Shown here: positions 5,557 through 6,290 of the stretch, in pieces
Numbering within the stretch: the first letter of the stretch is position 1
Layout: each line of letters starts with the position of its first letter
Assembly (NCBI GenBank): GCA_027055635.1
Contig: JALUMZ010000293.1
Coordinates: 1 to 6,290, forward strand
Length of the DNA stretch: 6,290 nucleotides
Direction of reading: 5' to 3'
Origin: Campylobacteraceae bacterium
Lineage (GTDB): Bacteria; Campylobacterota; Campylobacteria; Campylobacterales; Sulfurospirillaceae
Position numbers and translations under genes: made by a program
The notes under the pieces: model-generated
Told to the model about the DNA's origin: nothing
Seen by the model: only the letters and a program-made list of their open reading frames with translations
Database searches by the model: none

Positions 5557-6290
5557 ATCTATTTTTGCTTATCTTATCATAAAATTTATAAATATCTAAG
5601 ATTTCTTTTTTTAGAGAGATTTTTTCTCCAAAAAGCTGCATATATATTATATAGTTTGCAAGTACTTTTTTACCGTATTCCCGGGTCTGACTAGAAGAGA
5701 GTAATTCTATATCAAGATATGGCTCATACTCACCCCTTTTTTTAAAAAGATTTCCAGATTTTATCGCTCTCTTGGTGTATCCTGCTCCCCCATTGTATCC
5801 ATAGGCTATAAAAAGAGGATGACCTAGCGTTTTTGTTAAATAGTTTAACTGTATATTTGCAAATTTATAAGCTATTTTTGGATTAAACATTTCATCTATA
5901 TCAAAATTTTTTAGTTTTATCTCTTTAGCTATGGCACGAGCCAAAAAAGGCATTATCTGCATCATTCCAAGAGCGTAAGAAGTAGAGACTGATGCCGGAA
6001 TAAAGTTGCTCTCTTGTCTTGAAATTGCTAAAATAAGGGACTTTCTTTGATTGCTGTATGCTTCCAAGAATCTTTTAAAGGGAAGTGGAAAATAGCTTAC
6101 CTTGTATCCATCTGCTCTTTGCTTTATAAAAGTATATTGCGAAACTGTATTTTTAAAATTAAATTTTTCTGCGATTTTATCTAATTGTATTGAATTTTTG
6201 TTTTTTAGTTTTCTTAGTAATTTTGTCCATAAAAAAGGGTTTTGTATGTCATATTTTTTATCTATTTTTTTTGTTTTTGTTATGATAATA
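5555..6290 (-). CDS. slt: Soluble lytic murein transglycosylase, C-terminal part (5' end outside window)
   Basis: The frame is open from the right edge to TAA 5557-5555, giving the last 244 residues. The enzyme cleaves the MurNAc-GlcNAc bond of peptidoglycan in the periplasm, leaving 1,6-anhydro ends. The SLT (GH23-type) catalytic domain is complete. It has the linker YKVSYFPLPFKRFLE, the catalytic glutamate in AISRQESNF (codon 6013-6011), SYALGMMQIMP (family GLMQ motif), GYNGGAGYTK (family YNAG motif) and TREYGKKVLANYIIYMQLF. Upstream residues in the window resemble the linker helices before the domain; the long alpha-helical N-terminal part and any signal peptide lie beyond the window. A TTG at 6067 would start inside the conserved domain, so it is not the true start. 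An slt gene lies at the corresponding place in C. jejuni (Cj0843c, from memory). The long fbp follows after 22 nt. Confidence 0.93.
   Translation of the reverse strand, partial: IIITKTKKIDKKYDIQNPFLWTKLLRKLKNKNSIQLDKIAEKFNFKNTVSQYTFIKQRADGYKVSYFPLPFKRFLEAYSNQRKSLILAISRQESNFIPASVSTSYALGMMQIMPFLARAIAKEIKLKNFDIDEMFNPKIAYKFANIQLNYLTKTLGHPLFIAYGYNGGAGYTKRAIKSGNLFKKRGEYEPYLDIELLSSSQTREYGKKVLANYIIYMQLFGEKISLKKEILDIYKFYDKISKNR

Noticed and set aside
5576..5581. TATGAT on the minus strand near the end of slt, as a separate promoter for the long fbp
   Set aside because: It is a good -10 match, but such hexamers are common by chance in this AT-rich DNA and no -35 box was found. The 22-nt spacing to slt makes co-transcription the simpler reading.
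5555..6067. A complete 170-residue lytic transglycosylase starting at TTG 6067
   Set aside because: The frame continues open upstream to the window edge with family-like sequence (YKVSYFPLPFKRF), so the gene is a longer one cut by the window, not a short complete gene.

Overview
The window is AT-rich, densely packed bacterial DNA. It most likely comes from a member of the Campylobacterota (the former Epsilonproteobacteria), perhaps a Sulfurimonas-, Sulfurovum- or Campylobacter-like organism. The main reason is gene order. From right to left the window carries slt, a second fbp, a lipoprotein gene on the opposite strand, mobB, a short fbp, a small cysteine-rich protein gene, metG and a Mur-ligase-like gene. 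As I recall it, this is the order around Cj0838c-Cj0843c in Campylobacter jejuni (metG, small protein, fbp, mobB, lipoprotein, slt), with one extra fbp gene added here. The genus cannot be fixed from this window.

Left block, 1-3902, minus strand: mobB, short fbp, a 64-residue cysteine protein, metG and a Mur-ligase-like gene that runs off the left edge. The spacings are 2 nt, 8 nt overlap, 10 nt and 4 nt overlap, so this looks like one transcript. It probably starts at a promoter near 3933-3961. It combines molybdenum cofactor maturation (MobB), gluconeogenesis (fructose-1,6-bisphosphatase) and tRNA charging (MetG), with no obvious single pathway linking them.

Middle, 3903-4510: a 113-bp divergent promoter region, then a plus-strand gene for a small lipoprotein with a GTG start. 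Its stop codon overlaps the stop codon of the convergent fbp gene on the other strand.

Right block, 4507-6290, minus strand: the 3' part of a soluble lytic murein transglycosylase gene, then a full-length E. coli-type class I fructose-1,6-bisphosphatase 22 nt downstream. The short spacer holds an uninterrupted A8G8 run, and the G8 part sits where the ribosome binding site of the second fbp should be.

The features most worth following up are the two dissimilar class I FBPases in one cluster (only the longer one keeps the N-terminal AMP-site segment), the G8 tract ahead of one of them, and a Mur-ligase-like protein with no visible ATP-binding loop. I saw no mobile elements, CRISPR arrays, tRNA or rRNA genes. 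No stretch longer than about 115 bases lacks a gene.
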